DNA of 64,000 nt from Micromonospora inositola (GTDB lineage Bacteria; Actinomycetota; Actinomycetes; Mycobacteriales; Micromonosporaceae), in assembly GCF_900090285.1 (NCBI RefSeq), contig NZ_LT607754.1, forward strand, positions 6,040,001 through 6,104,000. Reading direction: 5' to 3'. A model generated the notes under the pieces. It worked only from the letters and a program-made list of their open reading frames with translations. It searched no databases and was not told the origin of the DNA. Both the position numbers and the translations under genes were made by a program. Below are positions 25,956 through 34,335 of the stretch, piece after piece. The number at the start of each line of letters is the position of its first letter. Within the stretch, counting starts at the first letter, position 1.

Positions 25956-26915
25956 ATGGGGACGACCATGACGATGACCCGTCGCGACCGGGTCCGCGGG
26001 ACGCTGCTGCTGGTCGCCGCGGCGGCCGGGCTGCTGGGCTGGGCCGGCCCGGCGCAGGCCGCCGGGGTGTCCATCACCACCGCCCCGGCGCAGGTCCACC
26101 AGGGCGACGCCGTCGAGGTGACCTTCGCGGTGCCCGAGGAGCGGTCCGGGACGCGGACCGAGCGGATCGAGATCAGGATGCCCGGCGACGCGCCCGTCGG
26201 GGAGGTGTACCCGATGTCGGTGCCCGGCTGGGCCCCCCGGATCACCACCCGCACCCTCGACCGACCGGTGGCCGGCATCCACGCCGCGGGGGTGGACACG
26301 GTGACGGCCTCGGTGACGTGGATCCGGATGCCCGGCGCGACGGCGGGACCCGCCCGGCTCGCCCTCGGCATGGGCCCGATGCCGGCGACCGACCGGCTGG
26401 CCTTCCAGGTCGTGCAGACGTACGCGGACGGCACGGTGGTCCCGTGGGCAGGCCCGGCGGGCGGGGCGCACCCCGCCCCGACGCTCGCGCTGCTGCCGGC
26501 GGCGCCCGGTGCGGCCACGGGCGGGCACGCCGGCCACGGCGGGACGACCGCCGAGGGGCCGGCCGACGCCGCCGCTCAGGCCCCGGCCGACGCCGCGGGT
26601 GCGGCCGGTCAGGCGCCAGCCGCCGACGGTCCGGACGGGCCGAGCGCCGACCTGCTGCTCGGCGGCGGGCTGATCGCCGGGCTGGCCGGCGGCGCGGCGA
26701 TCGGCTGGCTGTTCAGCCGGCGGCGACGCGGGGAGCTGGCCCTGGCCCCGGAGCAGGCCGACGGCGCCGGGCACGAGGACGAAGACGACAGCGCCGGTGA
26801 GGCGGACCAGATCCCGGCCGACCCGGACCAGCGCGCCCGGCCCGACCGGGGCGCCGGCGGCGAACCGGTGCTCTCCGCCGCCCGTGGAGCGACGGTGGAA
26901 CCGGCGGCCCGCTGA
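25956..26915 (+). CDS. YcnI-like (DUF1775) secreted, membrane-anchored protein
   Basis: About 319 residues. The signal peptide ([16 protein letters not shown], cut after AQA) leads to a beta-sandwich with [27 protein letters not shown] and WIRMPG, matching the YcnI-type domain. A His/Ala/Gly-rich linker, one membrane helix ([20 protein letters not shown]) and an acidic cytoplasmic tail follow. Copper-binding YcnI proteins begin the mature chain with His; here the mature start reads AAGVSI, with no His there. The start is uncertain between ATG 25956 and 25968. It stands alone, divergent from thrS; no copC/copD genes are adjacent. Confidence 0.7.
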   Translation: MGTTMTMTRRDRVRGTLLLVAAAAGLLGWAGPAQAAGVSITTAPAQVHQGDAVEVTFAVPEERSGTRTERIEIRMPGDAPVGEVYPMSVPGWAPRITTRTLDRPVAGIHAAGVDTVTASVTWIRMPGATAGPARLALGMGPMPATDRLAFQVVQTYADGTVVPWAGPAGGAHPAPTLALLPAAPGAATGGHAGHGGTTAEGPADAAAQAPADAAGAAGQAPAADGPDGPSADLLLGGGLIAGLAGGAAIGWLFSRRRRGELALAPEQADGAGHEDEDDSAGEADQIPADPDQRARPDRGAGGEPVLSAARGATVEPAAR

Positions 26916-26956
26916 GGAACCGCCCAGCACGGACCCCCACGGGGGCGGCGGCGAGG

Positions 26957-27880
26957 TCAGCCCAACCAGTCGGGCAGCGGCTCGCGGGCGGCGAGCCAGC
27001 CGTCCGGCACGCCGCCGGGGGTGCCGACGCCGGTGTGCGCGGCGACCACCGCGCCGACGATCGCGGACGTGGTGTCGACGTCCCCGCCGGCCTCGACGCA
27101 CACCCGGATCGCCGTCGGGTAGTCGCCGAGGTGGGTGGCGGCGACCCAGAGGGTGAAGGGGACGGTGTCCTGAGCGGTCACCCGCGAGCCGTTGCCGAGC
27201 GCGTCGGCGACCACCGCCGCCGGACGCTCCAGCAGGGCGGCCGCCCGACGTACGCCCCGGTGCAGTTCCCCGGCCGGGTCGAGGGCCGCGGCGACCGCGC
27301 CGATCAGCCGGGCCGGGTCGGGCCGGTCGCCGTCCAGGCGGGCCCGGGCGGCGAGCGAGGCGGCGACGGCCACCGCGACCGCCCCGGCGATCCCCTCCGG
27401 GTGCGCGTGGGTCACCTCGGCCGAGGCCCGGGCCTGGTCGGCGGCCCGGCGGGTCGAGTCGGCGTACCAGGCGCCGAGCGGGCCGACCCGCATCGCCGCC
27501 CCGTTGCCGCAGGAACCCTGCCCGTCGAACGCGGACGCGGCCGCCACCGGCCAGGGCGTGCCGGTGCGGATCAGCCGGAGAATGGTCACCGCGCCCGGCC
27601 CGTAGCCGCGGTAGGGCTCGCAGCGCTCGGCGAAGTCGAGCGCCAGCCGGTCCCGGTCGAGCGGTCCGCCGCCGGCCGCCAGGGCGGCCACCACCGAGCA
27701 GGCCATCTCCGTGTCGTCGGTCCACGACCACGGCGGGGGCGGCAGCCGTCCGGCGGCCAGATCCGTGGGGTGCCGGCCGGGGACGAAGAACTGCGACCCG
27801 AGCGCGTCGCCGACCGACAGGCCGGCGAGCGCGTCCCGGGCGAGGGCCAGCCGGGCGTCGGGGAACAAGGTGAACGTCAT
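26957..27880 (-). CDS. ADP-ribosylglycohydrolase family protein
   Basis: 307 residues. The family's two metal-binding clusters are clear: WTDDTEMA near residue 50 and GGDVDTTSAI near 265. GLSVGDALGSQF near the start and GQGSCGNGAAMRVGPLG also match. These enzymes remove ADP-ribose from proteins (Arg or Ser links) or from small molecules. ATG 27880 precedes the family start; the frame runs to 27961 without similarity. No ADP-ribosyltransferase partner is seen nearby. It is divergent from the two-component system genes. Confidence 0.93.
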   Translation of the reverse strand: MTFTLFPDARLALARDALAGLSVGDALGSQFFVPGRHPTDLAAGRLPPPPWSWTDDTEMACSVVAALAAGGGPLDRDRLALDFAERCEPYRGYGPGAVTILRLIRTGTPWPVAAASAFDGQGSCGNGAAMRVGPLGAWYADSTRRAADQARASAEVTHAHPEGIAGAVAVAVAASLAARARLDGDRPDPARLIGAVAAALDPAGELHRGVRRAAALLERPAAVVADALGNGSRVTAQDTVPFTLWVAATHLGDYPTAIRVCVEAGGDVDTTSAIVGAVVAAHTGVGTPGGVPDGWLAAREPLPDWLG

Positions 27881-27953
27881 CGCCGTCCCAGCTTGCCCGG
27901 TTCGCGGGAGTGCCGCAACGCGATCAACTTGCCACGCCAAGTACGGTCTTGAG

Positions 27954-28643
27954 GTGGCCACCGTGCTCCTGGTCGAAGACGATCACGTCGTACGCGGCGC
28001 GATGCTGCGGTCCCTCACCGACCGGGGGCACGCGGTGCACGCCGTCGGTACGGCCCTGGACGCGCTGCGCCGGGTCGCCGCCGAGACCCCCGACCTGGTC
28101 GTGCTCGACCTCGGCCTGCCCGACCTGGACGGCTCCGACGCGCTGCGAATGCTGCGCGGCATCACCGACGTGCCGATCATCATCGCCACCGCCCGCGACG
28201 ACGAGCAGTCGGTGGTCCGGCTGCTGCGGGCGGGGGCCGACGACTACATGGTCAAGCCGTTCACCGGCGCGCACCTGGACGCCCGGATCACCACCGTGCT
28301 GCGCCGCGCCGGCCGGGCCAGCCGCGCGGTGCAGCCGGCCGTGCACACCGTCGGCGGCCTGCGGGTGGACGTGGGCGAGCGCAGCGCCCTGCTCGACGGG
28401 GAACCGCTGGCGCTGACCCGCAAGGAATTCGACCTGCTGGCGTATCTCGCCGCACGTCCCGGCCGGGTAGTGTCCCGGCGGGAACTCTTGGAGGAGGTAT
28501 GGCGGCAGCCTTCGGTCGGCGAGGACCAGACCATCGACGTTCATCTGTACTGGCTGCGCCGCAAAATGGGCGAGTCCGCGGCGAAGCCGCGCTACCTGCG
28601 CACCGTGCGGGGGGTCGGCTTCCGGCTGGTGGCACCCGACTGA
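27954..28643 (+). CDS. OmpR/PhoB-type response regulator
   Basis: 229 residues. The receiver domain carries the acidic pair VEDDH, phosphoacceptor Asp in LVVLDLGLPD and Lys in DYMVKPF. The winged-helix output domain has LTRKEFDLLAYLAARPGRVV and TIDVHLYWLRRKM, then the end YLRTVRGVGFRLV. The GTG at 27954 is chosen because the domain begins there; TACGGT 7 nt before suggests a leaderless transcript. It is coupled to the sensor kinase by a 4-base overlap. Confidence 0.95.
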   Translation: MATVLLVEDDHVVRGAMLRSLTDRGHAVHAVGTALDALRRVAAETPDLVVLDLGLPDLDGSDALRMLRGITDVPIIIATARDDEQSVVRLLRAGADDYMVKPFTGAHLDARITTVLRRAGRASRAVQPAVHTVGGLRVDVGERSALLDGEPLALTRKEFDLLAYLAARPGRVVSRRELLEEVWRQPSVGEDQTIDVHLYWLRRKMGESAAKPRYLRTVRGVGFRLVAPD

Positions 28644-30064
28644 GGCCGTCGCTGGCCTGGCTCACGGCCGGCATGTGCAGCCTCGTCGCGTTCGCCTTCC
28701 TCATCCCGCTCGGGATCAGCCTCGGCGACCAGGCGCGTGAGGCGAAGCTGGCGGACGCCGCCCGGCGCAGCGCCCTGGTCACCGGCGCCCTCGCCGTCAG
28801 CACCGACCCGGCGGTCGTCCAGCGGGCCGTGGCGGCCAGCGGTGACGAACCGGCGACCCGGCCCGTCGTACACGGGCTGGGTGGCGACGAGTCCGGGGGC
28901 CGCGCCGACGCGGCGGCGCTGGCCCGGGCTGGCGACGAGCGTCGCTCGCTGGTCACCGACGTGCCCGGCGGCGTGCTCCGGCTCGACCCGGTGGTGCTCG
29001 GCGACAAGGTCGCCGTGGTGGAGGTCTTCGTCCCCGACCAGGTGCTCGACGAGGGCTCCGGCGGCCGCTGGCTGCTGCTGCTCGCGGTGGCCGTCGCGCT
29101 GGTGGGCGCCGCGGTCATCGTGGTCGACCGGGTCGCCGCCCGCGCCGTCGACTCGACCGGCGAGCTGGTCAAGGCGGCCCTGGCGATCGGCGACGGCGAC
29201 CTCGGCGTCCGCGTCGAGCCGAGCGGCCCCCGGGAGCTGGCCGAGGCCGGGCACGCGTTCAACCGGATGGCCGGCCAGCTGGTGGCGCTCCGCGCCGACG
29301 AGCGGGAACTCGTCGCCGACCTCTCCCACCGGCTGCGCACCCCGCTGACCGTGCTGCGGCTGGACGCCGAGGCGCTGGAGTCCGACGACACCAGCATCGG
29401 CACGTTCAGCGAGGCGGAGCTGGACCGCCGGCGGGGCATCCGGCGGATCCGCCAGGCCATCGTCACCCTGGAGGGTGAGGTCGACCAGCTGATCAAGACC
29501 ACCCGCAAGGCGATCACCCAGGAGACCGGCCCGGCGATGTGCGACGTCAGCGAGGTGGTCCGGGACCGGATGGTCTTCTGGGCGGCCCTCGCCGGCGACC
29601 AGAACCGCCAGCACCGGGTCAGCGGGGCGCAGCTGCGCATCCCCGCGCCGGTGCCCCGGGCCGAGCTGGCCGCCGCCCTCGACGCGGTGATCGGCAACGT
29701 CTTCCGCTACACCCCGCAGGGCACCGCCTTCGAGGTGGCCGTCAGCCGGCGCGACGGGTACGTGGCGATCCGGATCGACGACGCCGGCCCGGGCATCGCC
29801 AACCCCGACCGCGCGCTGCGCCGCGGCACCAGTGACCAGGGCTCGACCGGGCTGGGACTGGACATCGCCAAGCGGGTGGCGTTGCAGGCCAACGGCTCGG
29901 TGAGCATCGACCGGGCGCGGCTCGGCGGCGCCAGCGTGGTGATGCTGCTGGCCGACCCGGAGGCGACGCCCCGGCAGGTCAACCGGTTCGGGCTGGTCGG
30001 CCGGATGGCCCGGGAGGGGCGGGAGCAGAAGACCGCCGGCCGCCGCTGGCCCCGGCCGCGCTGA
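28640..30064 (+). CDS. Sensor histidine kinase
   Basis: About 474 residues. TM1 (LVAFAFLIPLGISL) and TM2 (LLLLAVAVALVGAAVIVV) flank an extracytoplasmic sensor of about 120 residues. HAMP follows, the HisKA box DLSHRLRTPLTVL with the phosphorylated His, then ATPase motifs N (DAVIGNVFRYTP), G1 (DDAGPGI) and G2 (STGLGLDIA). The start is problematic: no ATG, GTG or TTG lies close to the domain start in this frame. CTG at 28640 overlaps the regulator's TGA as CTGA, mirroring the ATGA/GTGA overlaps elsewhere. ATG 28673 would leave TM1 barely intact. The signal sensed is unknown. Confidence 0.88.
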   Translation: MRPSLAWLTAGMCSLVAFAFLIPLGISLGDQAREAKLADAARRSALVTGALAVSTDPAVVQRAVAASGDEPATRPVVHGLGGDESGGRADAAALARAGDERRSLVTDVPGGVLRLDPVVLGDKVAVVEVFVPDQVLDEGSGGRWLLLLAVAVALVGAAVIVVDRVAARAVDSTGELVKAALAIGDGDLGVRVEPSGPRELAEAGHAFNRMAGQLVALRADERELVADLSHRLRTPLTVLRLDAEALESDDTSIGTFSEAELDRRRGIRRIRQAIVTLEGEVDQLIKTTRKAITQETGPAMCDVSEVVRDRMVFWAALAGDQNRQHRVSGAQLRIPAPVPRAELAAALDAVIGNVFRYTPQGTAFEVAVSRRDGYVAIRIDDAGPGIANPDRALRRGTSDQGSTGLGLDIAKRVALQANGSVSIDRARLGGASVVMLLADPEATPRQVNRFGLVGRMAREGREQKTAGRRWPRPR

Positions 30065-30216
30065 CCCCCCCCCCGCCGGCTGTGCGCCGGCGCAAGTCTT
30101 CCTTAGATCCGGGTTAACGACGGGGTCGGGACCACCGCGGACTGACAGGATCAGGGACGAACCCATCAGTTCCGTCGGCGGGAACGCCCGTAACACCAAC
30201 CGTCCGACGGAGCCGT

Positions 30217-30264
30217 GCGCGCGGCGGGAGTTCGGTCCCCCCACACCTCGCTCCCGCCGCGCGC
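30217..30264. terminator. Hairpin after the two-component operon
   Basis: GCGCGCGGCGGGAG (30217-30230) and CTCCCGCCGCGCGC (30251-30264) form a perfect 14-bp stem with a 20-nt loop. It lies between the kinase stop (30064) and the next start (30307). It may be a terminator or part of the leader of the next gene. No T-run follows. The remainder of 30065-30306 contains a ten-C run at 30065-30074 and the A/T-rich GGGTTAACGA, but no gene. Confidence 0.5.
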
Positions 30265-30306
30265 CACTCTCCCGTCGAGCCGCACCCCGGGCGTGAGGTG
30301 ACCGTG

Positions 30307-30594
30307 ATGACGCCGACCGTCAGCCGCCTGGTCCGCTGGGCCGCCGTGATCGGGGTGGGTATCGCCCTCACGCTCGCCGCCTGGCAGGACCCGGTGCTCG
30401 CGTACGCTGCGCGGCGGCCACCGCTCGGCGTGCCGCTGGCCGGGATCATGGTCGCCACGGCGCTCGGCGGGGTGGTCGGGCTCGGCCTCGTCCGCGCCGG
30501 GGGGCGCCGGCCGCTGCGGGTGTCCCGGCGGCCGGCACCGTCCCGTCCGCTCAGCGTGTCGCGGCGACCAGATAGGCGTCGATCTCGCCGCTGA
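30307..30594 (+). CDS. Small two-helix membrane protein, unknown function
   Basis: 95 residues. Two hydrophobic helices (WAAVIGVGIALTLAAW and VPLAGIMVATALGGVVGLGL) are followed by an Arg-rich tail. GAGGTG lies 8 nt before the ATG at 30307; a GTG at 30298 would include the ribosome site. The last 44 bases overlap the 3' end of the convergent adenosine deaminase gene, and the tail there is of low complexity, so the true C-terminus is fixed only by the reading frame. No family recognised. Confidence 0.5.
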   Translation: MTPTVSRLVRWAAVIGVGIALTLAAWQDPVLAYAARRPPLGVPLAGIMVATALGGVVGLGLVRAGGRRPLRVSRRPAPSRPLSVSRRPDRRRSRR

Positions 30595-31576
30595 TCCGCG
30601 CCTTCTCCGCGGGCTCCAGGAACGAGGCGGTCACCGCGGCGCGGGCCAGCCCGGCCAGCCCCTCCGGACCGGCGCCGAGCAACCGGGCGGCGACCGCGTA
30701 CTCGTCGTTGAGGGTGGTGCCGAACATCGGCGGGTCGTCGGAGTTGACGGTGACCAGCAGCCCGGCCTCGACGAGCTGCGGCAGCGGGTGCTCGGAGATG
30801 GTGGCCACCGCCCGGGTCCGCACGTTGGAGGTGGGGCAGACCTCCAGGGCGATCTGCCGCTCGGCGAGGTAGCTGAGCAGTTCCGGGTCGAGCGCGGCGG
30901 AGATGCCGTGCCCGATCCGTTCCGCGCCCAGCTCGCGCAGCGCGTCCCAGACCGTCTCCGGCCCGGTGGTCTCCCCGGCGTGCGGCACCGAGCGCAGGCC
31001 GGCCGCCCGGGCCTGGTCGAAGTACGGCTTGAACTGCGGCCGCGGCACCCCGACCTCCGGGCCGCCCAGGCCGAAGCTGATCAGCCCGTCCGGCCGCTCC
31101 TCCAGCGCGATCCGCAGGGTCTCCTCGGCGGCGGGCAGGCCGGCCTCGCCGGGGATGTCGAAGCACCAGCGCAGCGCGATGCCGAAGTCGGCCTCGGCCC
31201 GCTTGCGGGCGTCCTCGATGGCCTCGCAGAACGCCGGGGCGGGGATGCCCCGGTGCACGTGCGAGTACGGGGTGACGGTCAGCTCGGCGTACCGGACCTG
31301 CTGGCGGGCCAGCTCCCGGGCCACCTCGTGGGTGAGGATCCAGACGTCCTCCGGGTCGCGGATCAGGTCGACGACGCTCAGGTAGACCTCGATGAAGTGG
31401 GCGAAGTCGCGGAACGCGAAGTAGTCGGCGAGGGCGTCCGGGTCCGCCGGGACGGGGCTGCGCCCCTCGTGCCGAGCGGCCAGCTCGGCGACGATCCGGG
31501 GCGAGGCGGAGCCCACGTGGTGCACGTGCAGCTCCACCTTGGGCAGTCCGGCGATGAAGGTGGACAGGTCGGTCAC
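30551..31576 (-). CDS. Adenosine deaminase family protein
   Basis: 341 residues. The metal-binding HXH is in VELHVHHVGS near residue 17, the catalytic HAGE is near residue 205 and SDDPPMF near residue 278. These mark the adenosine/adenine deaminase superfamily, which converts adenosine (or a related aminopurine) to inosine in purine salvage. HVGSASPRIVAELA differs from the classical HLDGSL of Add, as in the related actinobacterial group, so the substrate may not be adenosine itself. GTG 31576 overlaps the methyltransferase stop (GTGA); the much longer frame to 33142 is a shadow. Confidence 0.9.
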   Translation of the reverse strand: MTDLSTFIAGLPKVELHVHHVGSASPRIVAELAARHEGRSPVPADPDALADYFAFRDFAHFIEVYLSVVDLIRDPEDVWILTHEVARELARQQVRYAELTVTPYSHVHRGIPAPAFCEAIEDARKRAEADFGIALRWCFDIPGEAGLPAAEETLRIALEERPDGLISFGLGGPEVGVPRPQFKPYFDQARAAGLRSVPHAGETTGPETVWDALRELGAERIGHGISAALDPELLSYLAERQIALEVCPTSNVRTRAVATISEHPLPQLVEAGLLVTVNSDDPPMFGTTLNDEYAVAARLLGAGPEGLAGLARAAVTASFLEPAEKARISGEIDAYLVAATR

Positions 31577-32367
31577 TGGTTCTCCTCTGCGTGGGCGCCG
31601 GTGCGGGCCACCACGAAGATCCGGCGGAACGGGAAGTACACCTGACCCTGCCGCACCGGGTACGCCTCGGCGAGGCGTACCCCCAGCTCGGTCCGGAAGT
31701 CGGCCCAGCCGGCGGCGTCCAGCGCGGCCCGGACCGGGCGCAGCGCCGTCCCCTCCATCCAGGTCAGCACCGGGTGGTCCGCGTCGGCGGCGGCCGAAAG
31801 CAGGTGCACGTAGGTAGTCTCCCAGGCGTCGACCGCGCAGCCGGCGTCGATCAGCAGGGCGGCGTAGTCCGCCGGGTCGCCGACCGGTGCCTCGCGCAGC
31901 AGCGGGGCCAGCTCCGCCCGCCACCGGTCCCGCCCGGCGACCTCGCGCAGCGCCCGGTGCGACGGGGCGTCGAAGTTCCCCGGCACCTGCACCGCCAGCC
32001 AGGCCCCGGCGGGCAGCTCGCGGGCCCAGCGGGTGAGCAGCTCCTGGTGGCCGGGCACCCACTGGAGGACCGCGTTGGAGACGACCACATCCACGTCCGC
32101 CCCGGGGCGCCAGTCGCGCACGTCGCCGACGGCGAAGCTGACCGGCACGCCGAGCGCCCCGGCCCGGTCGATCATCTCCGGGGAGGAGTCGAGGCCGACG
32201 ATCCGGCTCTCGGGCCAACGCTCGGCGAGGGTGGCGGTGAGGGTGCCGGGTCCGCAGCCGAGGTCGACGACGGCCCGCGGCGGACGCGCCGGGATCCGGG
32301 CCACCAGGTCGTGGAACGGCCGGGACCGCTCGTCGCCGTACCGCAGGTAGGTGGTCGGATCCCACAT
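31573..32367 (-). CDS. SAM-dependent methyltransferase, trans-aconitate 2-methyltransferase type
   Basis: 264 residues. MWDPTTYLRYGDERSRPFHDLVARI at the N-terminus is the Tam signature (quoted in parts: WDPTTYLRYGDER). Then comes the SAM-binding VVDLGCGPGTLTATLAERWP, the acidic LDSSPEMI and the ASNAVLQWVP-like motif SNAVLQWVPGHQELL. Tam methylates trans-aconitate, a spontaneous inhibitor of aconitase. ATG 32367 is preceded by GGAGG. It is co-translated with the deaminase gene. A 20-bp palindrome just upstream probably controls it. Confidence 0.88.
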   Translation of the reverse strand: MWDPTTYLRYGDERSRPFHDLVARIPARPPRAVVDLGCGPGTLTATLAERWPESRIVGLDSSPEMIDRAGALGVPVSFAVGDVRDWRPGADVDVVVSNAVLQWVPGHQELLTRWARELPAGAWLAVQVPGNFDAPSHRALREVAGRDRWRAELAPLLREAPVGDPADYAALLIDAGCAVDAWETTYVHLLSAAADADHPVLTWMEGTALRPVRAALDAAGWADFRTELGVRLAEAYPVRQGQVYFPFRRIFVVARTGAHAEENQ

Positions 32368-32377
32368 GAACAGCCTC

Positions 32378-32397
32378 CAAACCGTACGTACGTTTTG
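32378..32397. promoter_or_regulatory. TetR-like palindromic operator upstream of tam
   Basis: A 20-bp near-perfect palindrome (CAAACCGTACGTACGTTTTG) with one mismatched pair, starting 10 bp before the Tam-type gene and next to its GGAGG site. The ACGTACGT core flanked by AAA/TTT resembles TetR-family operators. No tetR gene is adjacent, so the regulator must be elsewhere. Confidence 0.6.
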
Positions 32398-32453
32398 TTG
32401 AAACCCTACGGCCCCGCGCGCGCACGGGCAAGGGGATCACTAGGCTCGTCGGG

Positions 32454-33446
32454 ATGGAACAGCGCAGCTTCGACCGGCTCGGCCGGCTCGGCCGGCACGT
32501 CGGCGTCGTCGGACTCGGCGCCTGGCAGCTCGGCGGCGACTGGGGCCAGGTCAGCGAGGACGCCGCGATGGCCGTCCTGGCCGCCGCCGTGGACGCCGGC
32601 GTCACGTTCCTGGACACCGCCGACGTGTACGGCGACGGGCGCAGCGAGCAGCTCATCGGCCGGTTCCTGCGGGAGCGCCCCGGGTCCGGGCTGACCGTCG
32701 CCACCAAGCTGGGCCGCCGGGTGGCGCAGACGCCGCAGGCGTACACCCTGGACAACTTCCGGGCCTGGACCGACCGGTCCCGGACCAACCTCGGCGTGGA
32801 CACCCTGGACCTGGTCCAGCTGCACTGCCCGCCCAGCGCGGTCTTCGCCGACGACCGGGTCTTCGACGCCCTGGACACCCTGGTCGGCGAGCAGCGGATC
32901 GCCGGGTACGGGGTCAGCGTGGAGACCTGCGACCAGGCGCTCACCGCCATCGGCCGGCCGGGCGTGGCCAGCGTGCAGATCATCCTCAACGCGGTACGGC
33001 ACAAGCCCCTCGCACGGGTGCTGCCCGCCGCCGCGGCGGCGGGCGTCGGCATCATCGCTCGGGTGCCCCTCGCGAGCGGCCTGCTCTCCGGCCGGTACGA
33101 CGAGCACACCACCTTCCCCGCCGACGACCACCGCACCTTCAACCGGCACGGGGAGTCCTTCGACGTCGGGGAGACCTTCTCCGGAGTGGACTACGACCTC
33201 GGCCTGGCCGCCGTGCGCCGGCTCGCCCCGCTGGTCGGCGACGGCCGGACGATGGCCCAGTTCGCGCTGCGCTGGATTCTCGACCAGCCCGGCGTCACCG
33301 TGGTCATCCCCGGCGCCCGCAACGCCGAGCAGGCCCGGCGCAACGCCGCGGCGGCCGACCTGCCGCCGCTGACCGGCGCGGAGCTGTCCACCGTCCGGCA
33401 GACGTACGACGAGCTGATCCGGCCGCAGGTGCACGACCGGTGGTGA
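32454..33446 (+). CDS. Aldo/keto reductase
   Basis: 330 residues, a second, distinct aldo/keto reductase. The catalytic set is complete: Asp and Tyr in FLDTADVYGDGRSEQLIG, Lys in VATKLGRR and His in LVQLHCPPS. The NADPH-binding C-terminus VTVVIPGARNAEQARRNAAA is present. The sequence resembles the oxidoreductases that act on small aldehydes or sugars; the substrate is unknown. It is transcribed divergently from the deaminase/methyltransferase pair, 86 bp apart. Confidence 0.92.
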   Translation: MEQRSFDRLGRLGRHVGVVGLGAWQLGGDWGQVSEDAAMAVLAAAVDAGVTFLDTADVYGDGRSEQLIGRFLRERPGSGLTVATKLGRRVAQTPQAYTLDNFRAWTDRSRTNLGVDTLDLVQLHCPPSAVFADDRVFDALDTLVGEQRIAGYGVSVETCDQALTAIGRPGVASVQIILNAVRHKPLARVLPAAAAAGVGIIARVPLASGLLSGRYDEHTTFPADDHRTFNRHGESFDVGETFSGVDYDLGLAAVRRLAPLVGDGRTMAQFALRWILDQPGVTVVIPGARNAEQARRNAAAADLPPLTGAELSTVRQTYDELIRPQVHDRW

Positions 33447-33519
33447 CCGGCGCGGCGGCGACATGCCGGTGCGCCGGCGGGCATGCTTGGACCGGTGCGG
33501 TACGCCGGGAGGGGATTCG

Positions 33520-33717
33520 ATGAGGGGCTGGCTCACGCTCACGCTCGGGCTGCTGGCGGTGGTCGTCGGCGCGGTCTGGACCGTGCAGGGCCTCGGCTAC
33601 GTCGGCGGCAGCGTGATGACCGACCAGCGGATCTGGGCGGTGATCGGCCCGCTGGTCGTCCTCATCGGACTGGCCGCGCTCTGGTACGGCATGCGCGCCC
33701 GCCGCCACCGCCCTTGA
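33520..33717 (+). CDS. Small two-helix membrane protein
   Basis: 65 residues: MRGWLTLTLGLLAVVVGAVW, a short loop with GGSVMTDQRIW, then a second helix AVIGPLVVLIGLAALWYGM and a basic end RARRHRP. GGGAGGGG precedes the ATG at 33520. The frame opens earlier at 33463 but the upstream part lacks a ribosome site. It is a common type of small actinobacterial membrane protein of unknown role. It starts 73 bp after the aldo/keto reductase. Confidence 0.75.
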   Translation: MRGWLTLTLGLLAVVVGAVWTVQGLGYVGGSVMTDQRIWAVIGPLVVLIGLAALWYGMRARRHRP

Positions 33718-33756
33718 CCCGCACGTTCCACCCGAACCGCTTGCCGGGAACGCGGA

Positions 33757-33789
33757 AAGCCCCGCATCCCTGCGCGGGCTGCGGGGCTT
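33757..33789 (-). terminator. Intrinsic terminator of the cold-shock gene
   Basis: AAGCCCCGCA (33757-33766) and TGCGGGGCTT (33780-33789), a perfect 10-bp stem with a 13-nt loop. On the minus strand it is followed by TTT. It lies 56 bp past the cspA stop. Confidence 0.8.
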
Positions 33790-33844
33790 CACATCGATCC
33801 GGGGGGCCGGATCGCACTGGCCGACGACTGCCGGCCGGCACTGC

Positions 33845-34048
33845 TCAGAGGGGGCGGACCTGCTCGGCCTGCGGACCCTTCTGACCCTGGGCGATCTCGA
33901 ACTCCACCCGCTGGTTCTCCTCCAGCGTGCGGTAGCCGCTGGTCTGGATGGCCGAGAAGTGGACGAACACGTCAGCACCCCCGCCGTCGACGGTGATGAA
34001 GCCGAAGCCCTTGTCTGCGTTGAACCACTTCACGGTTCCCTGCGCCAT
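33845..34048 (-). CDS. cspA: Cold-shock protein (CspA family)
   Basis: 67 residues, a single OB-fold. RNP1 is KGFGFITV and RNP2 is VFVHFSAI, both intact, after the standard start [13 protein letters not shown]. These proteins bind single-stranded RNA and keep it unstructured at low temperature or during growth. A strong ribosome site (AGAAGGAG) sits 6 nt before ATG 34048. The upstream 200 bp are less G/C-rich than the surroundings and include TCTCTCAAC twice (about 34146 and 34163), as expected of a long regulated leader. Its own terminator follows. Confidence 0.97.
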   Translation of the reverse strand: MAQGTVKWFNADKGFGFITVDGGGADVFVHFSAIQTSGYRTLEENQRVEFEIAQGQKGPQAEQVRPL

Positions 34049-34289
34049 GTGTATCTCCTTCTAAAACTGGCGGCCGAGCACGCCGTGCGGCCGATTGGCC
34101 GTTTCGAGCAGCGGCGCCTGAGGCGGCCCCCGGTGAAGGAGACTTCTCTCAACCCACGCCATCTCTCAACAGCGGGGAACAGCAAATCACGTAGCGAAAA
34201 CTCTGCACAGCCTACGCGACGAAATTCTCCGACATGTGACCTGACGGATGCGTCAGATCAACTGGGCGGGCCGGCGGGACCATGCGAAA

Positions 34290-34323
34290 GGCCCCTTCCC
34301 CGTCGATGGTTGGGGAAGGGGCC
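34290..34323 (-). terminator. Intrinsic terminator of the holin-X/DUF3618/DUF4235 operon
   Basis: GGCCCCTTCCCC (34290-34301) and GGGGAAGGGGCC (34312-34323), a perfect 12-bp stem with a 10-nt loop, followed by TTTC on the minus strand. It begins 13 bp past the DUF4235 stop. Confidence 0.85.
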
Positions 34324-34335
34324 GACACCTGCGGT

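Noticed and set aside
30065..30074. Run of ten C as a phase-variable switch
   Set aside because: It lies just after the kinase stop and in no reading frame or promoter that I can define.
30551..33142. An 863-codon minus frame that joins adenosine deaminase to upstream DNA
   Set aside because: Only 30551-31576 matches the family. The rest is a shadow over the methyltransferase and aldo/keto reductase genes.
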